In this document: positions 24,601 to 39,600 of the stretch, in pieces
Layout of the letters: each line of letters starts with the position of its first letter
Numbering within the stretch: position 1 is the stretch's first letter
Position numbers and translations under genes: made by a program
Notes under the pieces: generated by a model
What the model saw: the letters and a program-made list of their open reading frames with translations, nothing else
Database searches by the model: none
What the model was told of the DNA's origin: nothing
Origin: Lepidostoma basale
Taxonomy: Eukaryota; Arthropoda; Insecta; Trichoptera; Lepidostomatidae
Reading direction: 5' to 3'
Length of the DNA stretch: 64,000 nt
NCBI GenBank assembly: GCA_022606425.2
Contig: JAHDVF020000164.1
Coordinates: forward strand, 1-64,000

Positions 24601-27600
24601 CACGTGAATTCTACACCAGACCAAAGACAGTGTGACAATCACACTGCCGTCGCCGGGAATCGAACCCAGGACCTTCGGCATGGAAGTCAGAGATCGTAAC
24701 CACTCTGCCACGAAGGTCGTCGTTGTTGGCACACGCGCGTACCCTAACAGTTTGTACATTATAGGTACATTGCTTTTTCGCAAGCGCGCACGTGATACGG
24801 GATAGCGCAAAATGGAACAGTCACAGTGAACGTATCACGTACGTTCAAATAAGTAGGGTGGTTAAAAAGTTAATTTCAATCAAAGTTATTTTCAATTTCC
24901 TAAGTATATTAAATATTATGTATAGCGTTTCACATCATTATAAAACTCCATAACTTTAATATATAATAAAAAGTACTGTGTTCTATAAATATAGTGTAAC
25001 TTGCATTAGGTACTCTAAAATCGATATCTTTGAAGGGATTCGTGTCAAGATATTTATTTTCTGCAAAGTTACACGTGCTTTAATAAACATACAAAAACGC
25101 GTGTATTCTATAGAAATCAAATATAATATAGGTATTGACGTAACCTTGCATGGATGTCAAATACAGTACAACCAATCCACAAAAATAAAATAAATTTCAT
25201 GATTTCATAGCACCTTTGAAGTTTAAATGAAAAATTCACGTTATTTTATGATTTCGTTTCTTTATTTATTTAAATATATCCAAAGCATTACAGAATTATT
25301 TTCCAAATACACTAAGAATACAAGTTGGAGATACACAAAAATAAGTAAAACGTAGCAAAATAATATAAAGAGCGAGAAACAAATTAATAAAATGAATGTA
25401 CAATTATAATAAAGACGGTGTTTCCCACCGGAGAGCTAGACTTTCACAAATTACACCAAACTCCGATGTAATACTATCTAGCTAGCAAAAATATTGCTTT
25501 ACCTACCGGCATAACCAGTGGCAGGTCGGTTCTGCATCGTGGAATATAAAACAATCTATGGCCACAGAAGTATTGTTTTTTCACTTCACCATTAAATAAT
25601 TATGGGTTTCTACAAAGTGACATTAGTTTATAACTAACTAACATACTAACCATCACGCCGTCTCTCTGCAGGGGTAGGCAGACAGAATGGAACGCCACAC
25701 TGTTCTGTCCTGATATACTTATCTCGATTCCTCTACATTCATACATCTTGTCATGCACGCACGTCGATTTCTCCGACTCCTCACGTGACCGAGATTTAAT
25801 ACAATATTTTATTGATTTGATCGTGCCACGTTCTTTTCCTCGGTCTTCCTCTATTTCTGGTTCCATTTACATTGTTAAGATATAATTTTTTTACCATTCT
25901 TTCTTCATTCATTCATTCCATATGTCCAAACCGTCTTAATGATCCTTTCATTATTTTGTTCATAACACCATCATTCGCACCGCATTCACTTCTTATATTT
26001 TCATTCGACATTCTATTATACACAGAGTATCCACACATTCGTCTAAGAGATCTCACTTCTACTGCATTTATTCTACTTTCATCCTTCTTTTGCCAGTTCC
26101 ATGCTTCGCTGCCATATATAAGGGTCGACACAAGAACACAATTATGCACTACCATCTTAGCTTTTTGGGTAGGCTGTTGTTTTGCGATGTGCTTGTAAGG
26201 ATTACAAATTGAATTTACTTACAATTTGAAAGTTTTAAAACAATAAAACAACATTAAATGTCGGATGCGGTGTTTTAAAGTTCCCACTTTATTGGCCCCG
26301 AGCAAAAGTTTCCGAAACGAATGAAGTTCTGCTGAAAACTGACACGTCCAGTGATGCGGATACGATCCTGTGTACATACAGAACACGAGGCTTACCCCTT
26401 TCTGCAATGCGCGCGGGCGTCTTCACACGGAACTGTTTTCGCCCCTAAAACAAATAACCACGATGGATGGAAAACAGTGTTCGAAAAATAAAAAAATTGG
26501 AACATATCTTTACAATTTGTGGCAATTAAAATATCATGAATAACATTTATGTAACTACCACAACACACCCTCATGCTATTTGTATACTGAACTACCAATC
26601 ATTGGAAATTAAAAGCACTGTTGATTTGGGTGTTCATTTTGTTTAACTGATTCGTTCTCGAATATTTTTAAAGACTTGGCATTGTTTGTCTCCGACAATA
26701 ATCTGTATATTGCTATTTGTTTTTCTTATTCTTGCGATAAAATGAAAAAAGATAAATAAAGTATACGTAAACGACTTAAATGGAACTTCTAGATTTAAGT
26801 ATATCCGTTTCATTTAGTAAGAAAATAATTTTGAATAGTTTTTTTTGTTAAAAATGTTCACTTACGAAGGATGAATAAAACCCAAAACATAGAGAGTGTA
26901 ATACATATAGTGTTGTGAACATATATTTTTAGTAATAAGCATTGACCCTGATAAAACTCATGGATAGAAGCAAATCATGGGACTGGCAAAAGAAGGATGA
27001 AAGTAGAATGAATGCAGTAGAAATGAGATCTCTTAGACAAATGTGTGGATACTCTGTGTATGATAGTGTCGAATGAAAATATAAGAAATGAATGCGGTGC
27101 GAATGATGGTGATATGAACAAAATAATGAAAGGATCATTAAGATGGTTTGGATATATGGAAAAAACGAATGAAGAAAGAATGGTAAAAAAATTATATGTC
27201 AACGATGTAAATGGAACTAGAAATAGCGAAAGACAGAGGAAAACGTGGCACGATCAAATAAATCAAATATTGAATATCAGCCATATAAGGAGTCAGAAAA
27301 ATCTGCGAGAGAAATATGTCAGGAAAGAAAAGTGTGGCAGTCCATTCTTTCTACCTACGCCTTCAGGGAAACGGCGTGATGGTTAGTTAGTAATTTAGTT
27401 AAGAACTATTTTTATACGAGTATTTAATACTTAATTTTGTGAGTTTTTTTTCTTGAATTTTCCTTTGTCTTATTCTGACCTATCTTTGGGATCATATTTT
27501 CCTGCATACGGAGACATGCTCGTTTTAGTATCGCCCCCATCTGACAATGTCTTCAACCTCGCAAATTCTTAGAATTTCTGTATTTCTTATTCGGTCACGA

Positions 27601-30600
27601 AGACTTGCTAAGCTAAACATCGCACTATAATACTTTCATCTCGTTGACTCGAAGGAGTCACTTGGTTCAAGCTGTGTTGGCTCTGGATTCTATTTCGTAT
27701 GATAAAATAGGTCCGACGCAGGTATTGTAGATTCTCATTTTACCCTTGATGCTCATGTACTTATTTTTCTAGATGGTTTCTTGAATCTTAAAAAAAAATG
27801 TGTTTTTCATAATATTTATTTATTTATTTTTGTTTAACATGGGAAAATCGAGAGAGGACTTTCATTATTGATACCCCACTATTTATGGCATGAGTTATTT
27901 GCCTGACACTATTTATGACATGAGTTCTTTTTAACACCATCTGTGGCATGGGTTCTTTTAAATACTATTTATGATATGAGTTCTTTTAAGGACTATTTTT
28001 GACATGAGTTATTTTAAACATTATTATAACCAGTAAATAAACTTATTGTAGATTGTGAAAAATTGTACTTGAAATTACTTAAAACTAACTAAACTAAACA
28101 ATCGAGAAAATAACAAATTACGACAAGAAAAAATTACATTCAAATTAAAGTTTTTAAAAGTTAAATATAAATCACTTAGATAATACGTCTATAATGTTTA
28201 CTACAAAGATAGAAATTGGAGAGATAATTGAACAAATATATAAATTTTCGGTTTGAATCAGAAAAGCAGGGATAGTTTTGAAAAATATCACGAAATAATT
28301 TGTACAAAAAAAAAAAAAAAAGATAGAACCTAAGTTAGAAATTTGATATCATTTAAAATTAATTGTGGTATTATAATAGTGTTCCGAAGTAAACAGTTTA
28401 TAATGTTATCATATTAAGTTAAAAATCATTCATTTCTGAAATAAAATTAAGGTAATATAATTTAAGTGTTTTTTTTGTTGTTGTTTCGTCTTTAAGGGGT
28501 TCCGGAAGTCTATTAAGTGCAAAAAAGCTATGAATTTAAGAATTTAATATTGAATTATTTTATTTCGTAAATTAATGGTCTTTAAAACATGTATGGTATA
28601 TAATATTCCCAAGTTGTCTGGGTACCTAATCATGAATACGGGGTCAATAAAGGTAATTCTCTTAGAAGGTATATTTTTCTCAAAACAAATGTCTAGGGCT
28701 TCAAACACCCGTTGTTTTAATGTCAATAATTAAATACGTGCGCAATTTCCTCGCAGCATCGAAAACCATAAAAAGATCTTATTAACAAAATTTTCATTAA
28801 CCGTTATGTTCACAACATGTTACCCGGGTAACTGGATAACCATTAATTGTAATGTTTTCTCGTTTGCAGCTAAGCAAGAGCGTTCACGGAGAGGAACTGG
28901 CCTATGTCTTCGGAGTCCCTTTAGGGGCGAACGGAAACCACTTTAGGGAGGAATACAGCCCTCAGGAGAAGCTATTCAGCGAGCTTATTATGACCTACTG
29001 GACCAACTTCGCGAGGACGGGGTAGGTGCCATATAATTTTATCATTATTGCCCACAGAACACACACTCAACTATCCGTAGCGAGTTGGTCTAATTAACAA
29101 ATATATGAGTATAGCTGTTTATTTCGTTGCTCTAGTTTACATCCGTTTTATTGCCAGGGTCATACTTATTGAAGAGCAACTCTTAGTTTATTATATATTT
29201 CGGAAATTACGTTTTGAAGGACCTTTATTTTAGTTAGTTGCACGTTTCATATTTAAACATTTTTATATTGAGGAGTCAATAAAAATATTAGATTTGAATA
29301 AATATAAGTGCACCAAGTATTTTTACAACACTTTTCAAAGACATGTTTCGGTTATGGCACTACCTTGTTCAACATAGAAAAATGTTAGGTCATAACCAAA
29401 ACATGCCTGCAAAAAGTGTTATCAAATACTAAGTGCAGTTATATTTATTGAAATATGAATCCACAAAACAAAGTGAAGGCAAATACAGAATAAGAAAATC
29501 AGATCTTTAATATTCTTGGACCAACTGTTGTGGTCAGAGATGCTGTTGCAATTAGATAATTCTTGTTATTTAAATATGCAATAGCGTTTTTAAGATAATG
29601 ATTTTACTGAAATCTCTTGATGGAAGCTCATTTAAGATAACAATGAAATAAAGCGACTTTTTAACGTAAAACGACCAGTCTATCGATTAAAACCAACCTG
29701 AAGAAACTGGTAACTGACGAAATTAAGATAAAAGTGGATGTAGTTATCAAAAAATATTGTTTTTCTTCTATATACGTCATGTTGTTATGGTGCTTTATTT
29801 CACATCTTTTTATATACTTTGTATTAAAAATCAACACTTATATTAAAATAAAAATACATGGACATGTTTCGGACAACTATTCCTTCTTCAGCGATACATA
29901 TTATAAAGATACATATTTAAAATATTATAAAATTGTTTACATGATCTGACAGATGTTATAAATCTTTATAACATCTGTCAGATTATGTAAACCATTTTAT
30001 ATATTTTTTTAAATGTATCTTTATAATATGTTTCACTGAAAAAGGACTGGTTGTCCGAAAAATGTCTTTGTAATTTTATTATTTTAATATGAGTGTTGTA
30101 TATACAAAGTATATAAAAAAGAAAAAGTAAAATAATAAAATATCGCGTTGTTTAATTATTAAATACAATTCGTAATTAATTTATCACTTTGAGTTCCATA
30201 AATGGTTTTATGTGGTATATAACATTTAAATATTAAACTTTGCAGGTCGCAATGCTGTTAAAATATTAAGTATTAATTTATATAAAAAATATGATTAAAC
30301 GTGCGTTTTTAATTATCGTTTTATTCAATCGAAGACATATTTTACCTTATTAAGGCTTTATCAAATGTTTTGGCATATCAATTTCAAATATTAAATCTTA
30401 GTATTACTAAATATGTTATTCCATAAAATATAATAAAACTTCTAGAAAACCGATATTTTCATTCGTATTAATTATAATTATTTTCGTAGCATTGAGTTGT
30501 TGACTTTAAAAAATGCTGATTTCTTTTATTTTGTAACCTCATGGAATATTACAGCGAGAAATGCAAATCAGTTTCCGTCAGAGAGGCATTATTTCTTCTG

Positions 30601-33600
30601 AAAGTTAGTTAGATAAATTCAGATAATATTAATTATTTGTTTTAGAAGTAGTCAACTAGTAACAGTCTTGAACTGATGTAATTAAGACCTGGGAAAACTT
30701 TTCTGGGAAATTAACTCTTCGCCTGAACGGGAAACTTTGCGTCATCTTTGGCCTGCATTAATATATTTCAATGAAAACTAGCAGTTAATTATAATTTTCA
30801 ATGACCGCCTCGCATGTCCGCGAAGGCAAACTAACGCCAAACATGTAAATTTGTATCAAAACTACGCTACCCTTTCAATCTAGTTGCCGAATTTGCATAA
30901 AATTAACGCCGTTAACCCCCTACACCCAATGCCGTAACGATTATCCAGCGGAGCGAGCGACGTTGGCTTGTAGAGGGTTAACCGGTGATGTTTATCTTGA
31001 TGACTTAATCGGAGGCAATTTATACTTGCATTTCACAGGGGTGTATTCGGCATTTTCGACATAATAGATACATTTCATTTCAGATAGAAAAAAAATCTGT
31101 GTACACTAGCTAATATTTTTAAGTATCCTATCAGGGTGAGTAGTTCGACGACCTTCGTGGCCGAATGGTAAGTGCTACGACTACCACACCGAAGGTCCCG
31201 GGTTCGATTTCCGGCGATGGCAGTGTCATTGGTCACACTGTCATTGGTCTGGTATAGAATTTATGTGATAGTAAAATGGGGATAGATTAGCTACCAATCA
31301 CATGTCATGAGAATTAATATGATAGCTATTACCCTTTACATCAATTTGGCTCGTGTGGTAATGATATTAAGAGTTACTCAACAAATTTATATTAATAATA
31401 ATAAAAAAACATACAAAACATTTTTTTAATTCTCTATATTCAAAAAGATATATTTTTAATGTATTTATTGTTTCTTGAACAATGATGTAAAACTCCATAT
31501 TTAATAATTAATACGGATGAAAACGCCAATTTTCTAGAAGTTTTATTATATTTTATGGGAATGACATGTTTCGTCCTTCTAAGGCATTATCACATGTTAA
31601 CTTTGATGTAAATGTAAAACATTTGATAATGCCTTAGAAGGGCAAAACATGTCATTCCCATAAAATATAATAAAAATTCTAGAAAACTGACGTTTTCATT
31701 CGTATTAAATATGTTTAATGAACTGAATATTCATTGTTGGGTGAACAATATATAATTATTTGCAAATCATGAATAAATACGAGTTCATTGTTTCTTTAAC
31801 AATGATATAAAACTCTATATAAAAGAGTTAAAACAAATGAACGCGTCTGTTTTATACAAGTTATTTCAAGTTTTATTATATTATATTTGATGTGAATGAC
31901 ATGTTTTGCCTGTCTAAATTATTATCAAATACTTGTTAATGACTCAGACAGGGAAAAAAATCATTCACATAAAATATTATGAAACTTCTAGAAACCAAAA
32001 GTTTTCATTCGTATTAATTGATAAATACGAGTATTACGAGTTGAAACATGTCGATAATAATAGACTCTTCAAAATGGTTAGAATTATTAAATGGACATGG
32101 GATTTCTCATTGACAATGTATTATTATTCTTATTCTAATAGTGCAACGTCAGATAGCTCAATATTGGTGATCACTGTTTCGAATGTCATTTATTTATTTA
32201 TTAAAGGTAACATACAGCGATATCAATAACATATATAAATAAGAAAAAACACTTAGAAAATAATAAAGTATGGCCAATTATATGCTTCCACAAATATAAA
32301 ATAATATAATAGTTAACAGACTACAGTATTAAACGAGATTGGAGTTAAGCTAATTTAAAATGAGGTTATATCGCCACAGTGATTTTCTGGGAAGTGTTAC
32401 TGAGTGGTAAGCCATGGCCTTCTACAGTAATTTTCTGTAAGGGTTTACTTTCTCAAACAAAAACCTATCCAAAGAAGCTAAAATGGCAGTGCACAATGGT
32501 GTTCTTCTACCGACCCTTATGTATGGAAGCGAAGCATGGAACTGGCAAAAGAAGGATGAAATTAGAACACATGCAACTGAAAACAGATATCTTATACGAA
32601 TGTGGGGAAAATCTGTGTGTGATAGTGTAATGAATAAAATAATAAAAGGAACATTAAGATGGTTTGTACACGTGGAAATAATGCAGGAAGAAAGAATGGT
32701 AAAAAGTGTATAATATGGTCACAATGTAAATGGAACTATAAATACAGGAAGACCGAGAAATACGCGGCATTATCAAATAAATAAACAAATTGAATGTCGG
32801 CCACGTGAGTCGGATAAATCAATGTGCGTGTATGACACGATTTATGAATGTTGAGGATTCGAGAGAAGCCTACTCCTTCCGACAGATGGCGTGATGGTTA
32901 GTGAGATAGTATAATATATCTTTAAAGTTGTTCCAGCGATTTATTAAATATACTTAAAAGTCTTGAATTTGTTTTGACGAATAGTGTAGAATAAATGTTA
33001 AAGTTAGTTTTATTTTGGCAGAAAAACTTTTCCGTGAAAGCTTTTTTTTTATATAGTTGTATTATAGAATTACAACCAACCCGATGGGAGGGAGGAAATT
33101 TTGTTGAAAGATAAATAGATTTGATGTCTGATGAAGTAAATTGTTGGCCCGTCACTGTTAGATCAATTCAATAAACACAAATGTTATTGGAGAATTTATT
33201 TTTCCCCAGACACGCGTATTTCTGAAATACAAGACTTTTGAAGAAATTTGCTAGTTGAGTAAAATAATTTACCTCTAGTATTTTCCAAAATTAAATGAGA
33301 TACGAAATAAACATATATTTTAGAAAATATTTGTTCGATGTTACGTGCTGCCCGTATTGTTTTACGGTATGGAAACGTGGACCTTGACAAAAGCTATTAT
33401 GAAAAACTGGATTCCTTTGAAGGGTGGATATATTATACATATCATAGAATATTTAAAATATCATGGACAGAAAGAGCACAAACGAAGTAGAACTGCAGCA
33501 AATGATAAAATAAAAAGAATTTGTAAAAAATCATAAAGCACAGGAACCTAGAATACTTCGAGTAAATTATAAGAAATGATAAATACAAAATGCTCTAACT

Positions 33601-36600
33601 GATTGTCCAAGGTAAAATTAATTAAATACGTGTGGGGAGAAAAATAAAATCCTTGCTAGAAAAATACCTATTTAGAGGTGCTGTTTCAAGGGTAGAAATA
33701 GCCATGATACTGCCCAATCTTCGATAGGAGAGGAATAGCAACAAGAAGACAATATTCATAAAAAATGTACGAATTGTTTGGCTCGTCTTACCATACGAGT
33801 ATATAGAAAATATGAATTTTTCTATGTTTTATTTTATATCTAACAAACTAGTTAGGCAGAAAGAATCAACCGCCACACTGTTATTTTCTGATACGAGGGT
33901 TGCCATTTAACTTTTTACAAAAAGTGAAACAGAAACAAATAAGTTTGAAACAAAGTTTTTATTGCTTTTCGAAATATTTGCTTTTTAAGTCTATACATTT
34001 TTGCATACGTTTAAACCAATTCTGGAAACATTTTCTCCACTCTGAAGCTGATATTGTAAAAACATGGTTTTGAAAGTCTTCAACAGCTTCTTGAGGTGAT
34101 GAAAATCGCTGTCCACGCATCATTTGTTTGACAGTAGGGAACAAGAAAAAGTCATTAGGCGATAAGTCAGGTGAAAACGGAAAATGAGACATTAATTCGA
34201 TGTTTTTCTCCTTCAAATCTTCAGCTGTTCGATGTGCTTTATGGGAGCTGGCATTGTCGTGATGAAGAATGATGCGAGGTTTTTTGTTGTTTTTCTTTAG
34301 TTCATCGAAGACCGTTGGCAAACAAATTGTTGTATACCATTTGGCATTGACAATTCTTCGATCCTCTAAAAGAAAAGTTGCAAAGTGTCCAGTACAACCG
34401 AAGAGTCAAGTGATCATTTTCTTGGAAGTGCTCCGTGAACGAACAACTTTAGTGGGATTGGGTTAATCGCCAAACACTCTAACAGTATATTGTTGTTTGT
34501 TTTCAGGTTCATACGAATATATCCAAGTTTCGTGTCCTGTAACAATGTTGTATACGAATTTTGAACCTTCCTTGGTCGAATTTTTTCAACATTTTGTGAC
34601 ATCAATCAACACGAGCCTTTTTTTCGTTTCGGTCAAATTATGCGAAATCCATCTGGAACAAATCTTTCTCACACCTAAATGCTCATGCAAAATCAATTGT
34701 ATTGCAGTCTGTGATATAACAAGAGTGGCCTCTATCTGTCTGCAAGTCACATGCCAATCTTCGTTAATCATAATGCGCACAACATCGATGTTTCTCGGAA
34801 TGACAACCGATTTTGGCCGACCTTCTCGTCATTCATCACTGACGGACACACGACCACGACAAAATTCTGCAAACCAATTGCAAGAGAAGACTGTTTGCAA
34901 ACAGTCTTCTCTGATGGTGCTTCATTACCAAAAGTTGCACAAAGCGATTTTATGCATTGTTGTCAAGTAAGGCCTTTTTTAAAATCATTAAAAATCATCC
35001 AACGAAAACCTTCACGAGTGATCTTCATTTTCGCACAAAATTGCTTCTTTTAAACGATCACTATCAACAACCTAATCGGTCAATTACAATGTTGCCACTG
35101 GCTTCGCAATACCAAACGTCAATGTTCACAAATACAGTGATGCCATAACTCACTAACGCCATCTATTGTTCGATTGTAAAAACTTAAAAGGCAACCTGTG
35201 TTTACTTATTTACACCATTCATACATCCTATCACGCACGAACGTCGATTTCTGCGACTTCTCGCTTGGCCGATATTTAATATTTAATTGATTTGATCACG
35301 TCACTTTTTCTTCGATTTTCATCTGTTTCTTTCTCCATTTATATCGTTAAGATATACTTTATTTACCGATTTACTCACATTCTTCTGAGATATTATTTTG
35401 TTTAATTAAAAACTAAGTCTCAGAAGACCAAGAAAAACATGGTATAACTAAATTAACTAATTACTTATCTTCTTCTCCGGTCTCAATCTAATGCAGCAGC
35501 AAGGCGACGCATCTCCTCTTCTACTCCGCTTGGTCGTCGGCAACTCTCTTCAACTCCGCATAAGAGGTGCAGCCCATATCTCGGCAAATCTAGTCTAGGT
35601 ACTCCTGGCGAGGTCGTCCTCTGCCAATCGATCCTTCGACCATTCCCTCCAACACATCTTCCAGGAAACATTCGTGTCGCAACACATGACCAATCCATCT
35701 TGCGCGCCTCTCCGCAATGGTGTTCAACATGAGTCTACTCTCTTTAACTCTGCTGAGAACCTCTTCATTTGTAATGCGGTCTCTCCATGAAACACGGGGA
35801 ATTCATCGATAGGTCTACATCTTAAATGCCTCCAGCCATTTGTGAGATATTCGCCTAGGCACCAAGTCTCGCAGCCGTACAGTAAAACAGTCCACACCAA
35901 TGTTTTTATAAGTTGTTTTCGGAGTATAGCCTGTAGAAAAGGCGCGAGATTATACTGGATTGAACAGTATGGCGGTCCATCCTACCCCTCCGGTGAAACG
36001 GCGTGATGGTTAATTAGTTAGTACATTTTTTAATTAATCATGTAACAATACGACCCTGGATATTGTGTAGTAATTTATATCCACGGAGTAAATAATAGAT
36101 TACCCATACTATATCTGTCCATAAACCAATATTGGCATGATCCGGACATACTGGTAGTAATATAATCAAATATAATTGACAGGGTGGTTAGGACTGATTA
36201 AAGAAACAGCTTAATCAGATTATTAATTAACTAAACATCACGCCGTTTTTCAATGTGTTAGACGAGAGTATGGACGGCCAAATTCTTATTTATTTACACA
36301 CTCCGATCAATCGACCAAATCAGTTTATTTTCATAAGGTGTAAAGCCTTCGAAACATTTGTATTTTTCTATTTTATATACTTTGTATAGACAACACTAAC
36401 TTAAAAAAAAAATTAAAATTACATATCAGACATATTTCGGACAACCGAAACTTCTTCAGTGATACATATTATAAATATACATATTTAAAATATTATAAAA
36501 TTGTTTACAAATATGATCAGTTATGACAGATGTTTAAAAATTTATTTTGGAACGTTTATGCCTTTGTTATAACAAATATTATGAATCAATTTAAAATTTA

Positions 36601-39600
36601 AAATAATATTTTTAAGTTCCCTTTGGGGTTCAGGTAATTACTAAAAACAAAGGAAATAAATCATAGATTGGACTTGACGTTAAATTTAAATATTTTCTTT
36701 GTTTTGAATTGCTTTTTTAATTATTAAAATTTCGAGATTGCTTAAAGTTATATTTCTATTATCAACATGCAAAATTTCAACGCCATTATTTTTCTTAAAT
36801 GAATCATCTTCGAAACATGTTGAGAAAAAAAATCTAGTAGTAAAAACAGTGCTTCAATTCATAAAAAAAATCGAAAGTATATATTTTTAAAACGTTTACA
36901 TTTTTATTTTAATTTTCATTACATATATTTCACTGATTTACTTTTAATTGCCGCTTAACTTTTAATTTGATATTTATTTTCCAGAAACCCAAATAATCCC
37001 AGGAAGAGTTCCTTTCTGAGTCTGGGACCTAAAGATTGGAACAAATATGACATTGAGTGGCCGCAATATAATCCGGATAACCAGTCTTTTGTCCATTTGG
37101 GTAAGTTTTATTATTATTTGGTTATCACCAACTTAGAATAAAATTTATTTCTCTTTTTCTTTTTTATATACTTTGTATATACAACACTTATAGAATAAAA
37201 TATTAAATAATATCTTCTTCTTCTTCTTCGATGGCCCTACAGCCCATATCGAGCCTTAACCTCCAGTATTCTTCGCCTCCAACTCCTCCTGTCCTCCGCT
37301 TCGACCCTCCAATCTGACACTCGTAACAATTTCGCCCCATCTCTCCCAACTTCATCCTCCCATCGTAGCTTTGGTCGTCCGATTGGTTTTCTACCACCTG
37401 GGTGCCACTCCAGCAATCTTTTTGGGGTTCGCGATGACGGCATCCTCTTTACGTGACCGGCCCATCTCGGTCTATTCAGTCTGACCTGGGTAGAGAGACA
37501 TTGAGCTTTGTAAATATGGTACAGCTCGTCATTATGCCGCACTCTCCAGCCTTCACCGTCATTCACAGGTCCCAGAATTCTGCGCAGCCCCCTTCTCTCA
37601 AAAGCATCCAGTTGCTCTGCGGATTTCGCTGTCATTGACTACGCCTCACATCCATTAAATTTATTATAGAATAAAATTGTCTTTATTTTATTAAAATTAT
37701 TATATTATAAAAAAAAAACTGGCATAAATTCTTTTATCTTTTTTAAGACACGAAGGAAGCATTTTTAACAGAATGACTTGTTTTCCTTATTAAGGATCTA
37801 TCAAATATCCTGTCATTGCGAAACGAAATCTCAATCGCATATATTATAAAAAAACTAGCAAACTCAAAAGGAGATGTAATTTCATAAATTTTAAATGTTT
37901 AATTGTTATTTTTTTCTTGTATAATATTTTTGTAATATTAACTAAAACAAAATATTTTGTTTAAAGTAATATCTTATTGTTCTTCTTCCTTGCTATAGAC
38001 TTATGTGGTCTGTTCTCCAGAGGGTTGATTCCCAGCTGTCTTTCCATATTTTAGGAGGCCTTTCACGGACGAGTCCCGTGAGACTGATTATGTAGTACAA
38101 TATAGGGGAGTCTAGTGGTTTCCATTTATTGGACATAATCATGATAGTTTCTCCTTCTCTTTCTTCTCCAACCTATAATATTCACAGCTTCACATGTCTC
38201 CCTTATATAAAATTCACACTCGTAAATTTTTCCGCCTACGAATGTGGCCGTCTTTTGGTAATTGATTAATTTGGTCATGTCATGTTTTCCTCGACCATCC
38301 TCGGCTTCTTTTTCCATTCACACTGCTTGCATATAACTTTTTAACAATATTTTTTATCAACCATTAGTTCCCAAATCAAAACCATCTAAGTGATTTTTTA
38401 TTTTACTTGAGATGCAATCTTATGCCTTATATTTCTTTCTTATTTCATCTTTTGGTATTCTATCATACATCGTTTTCCCCGCACATTCTTCTCAGTAATC
38501 TCATTTCCATGGCATTTATCCTATTTTCATCCTTATTTTGCGAGCTTAAAGGTTGGCACTAGAACTCCATTCAGTACAGCCACCTTTGCTTTAGTGGATA
38601 TATTTGTATTTGCTACGTTGAGTTGGAGTGCATTATTTGTATTGTTCCCAGTACCATCCCTTTCAATGTCTTTTAACTTTTTCCGTCTCCTGTAAACATG
38701 CTTCCCAGATAAATAAATATTTGATATTTGATATGAGCACTTACTTTCCAGGAATACCACCGCGAATCAGTACTCGCTACCGGAGTCGTTATATGAAGTA
38801 CTGGAACGAAGTCCTACCGAATATGCTGAAAAACCACACCAGTAATCCCATGACGGCATACGAGAGTCCGCCTTTGAAGAATCCGAAAAGTACCACGCGA
38901 CCTTTTCGATTCGGAGGTATGGATTACATTTTGATTAATTTCCAATATTTTACTATATAGCTGAAATGTGGAAATAAGGAGACGCGGAATAAATTTTATC
39001 GGGACCATTTTTTACCTTTATTAGTAAATAAATAATGAAAATAATAAAACTTTTCGGTTCGATGTTACGGATTACCTTTTGATTAATTTCCTTTATTTTA
39101 CTCTATAGCTGAAATTTGGGAATAAAAAGACGTTATTTTGATTCCGTCGAGACCGTTTTTTACCTTTATTAGTTAAATTTCACTAATGTACGAGTATATG
39201 GCTTCGACCGGTTTCGTCAGCTCGCTGCCATCTACTGGTACACATATCTAATTTTGTTAGGCTTAAGTATTAAATGATACTGAACCTGTTACTGGCATCT
39301 GATGTACTGGTATACTGGTGTCTGTACTGAACTTACTGGTACTTCTTAATCATATAACAAAAAAAAAAAATTAAATATGAGATACTATTTTTTTAATATG
39401 AGATACTTACTGATTTTGGATCAAACTATTGAATCATCAATAAACATTTGATTATACTCGTATATAGTAATTAAAATAAATGTTACTCTCTAATAATATA
39501 TACAACATCCAGAAAATTCATTATTAGTGGCTCAATATTTGATTTGAAGTTACATCTTAATGTCTCAAAACACATATTTTATGAATAGTCCATTGTTTTG

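Noticed and set aside
24655..24715. Functional tRNA gene on the minus strand
   Set aside because: Has A and B boxes, but the acceptor stem does not fold cleanly and the sequence continues into the shared SINE body and poly(A).
31933..32229. 98-codon open frame
   Set aside because: Starts inside an H3 foldback arm and continues in AT-rich DNA; no protein features.
39206..39237. Calling the H5 motif a true hammerhead ribozyme
   Set aside because: The first box is CAGAAGA or CAGTAGA in all H5 copies instead of CUGANGA, which should abolish activity; kept only as hammerhead-like.
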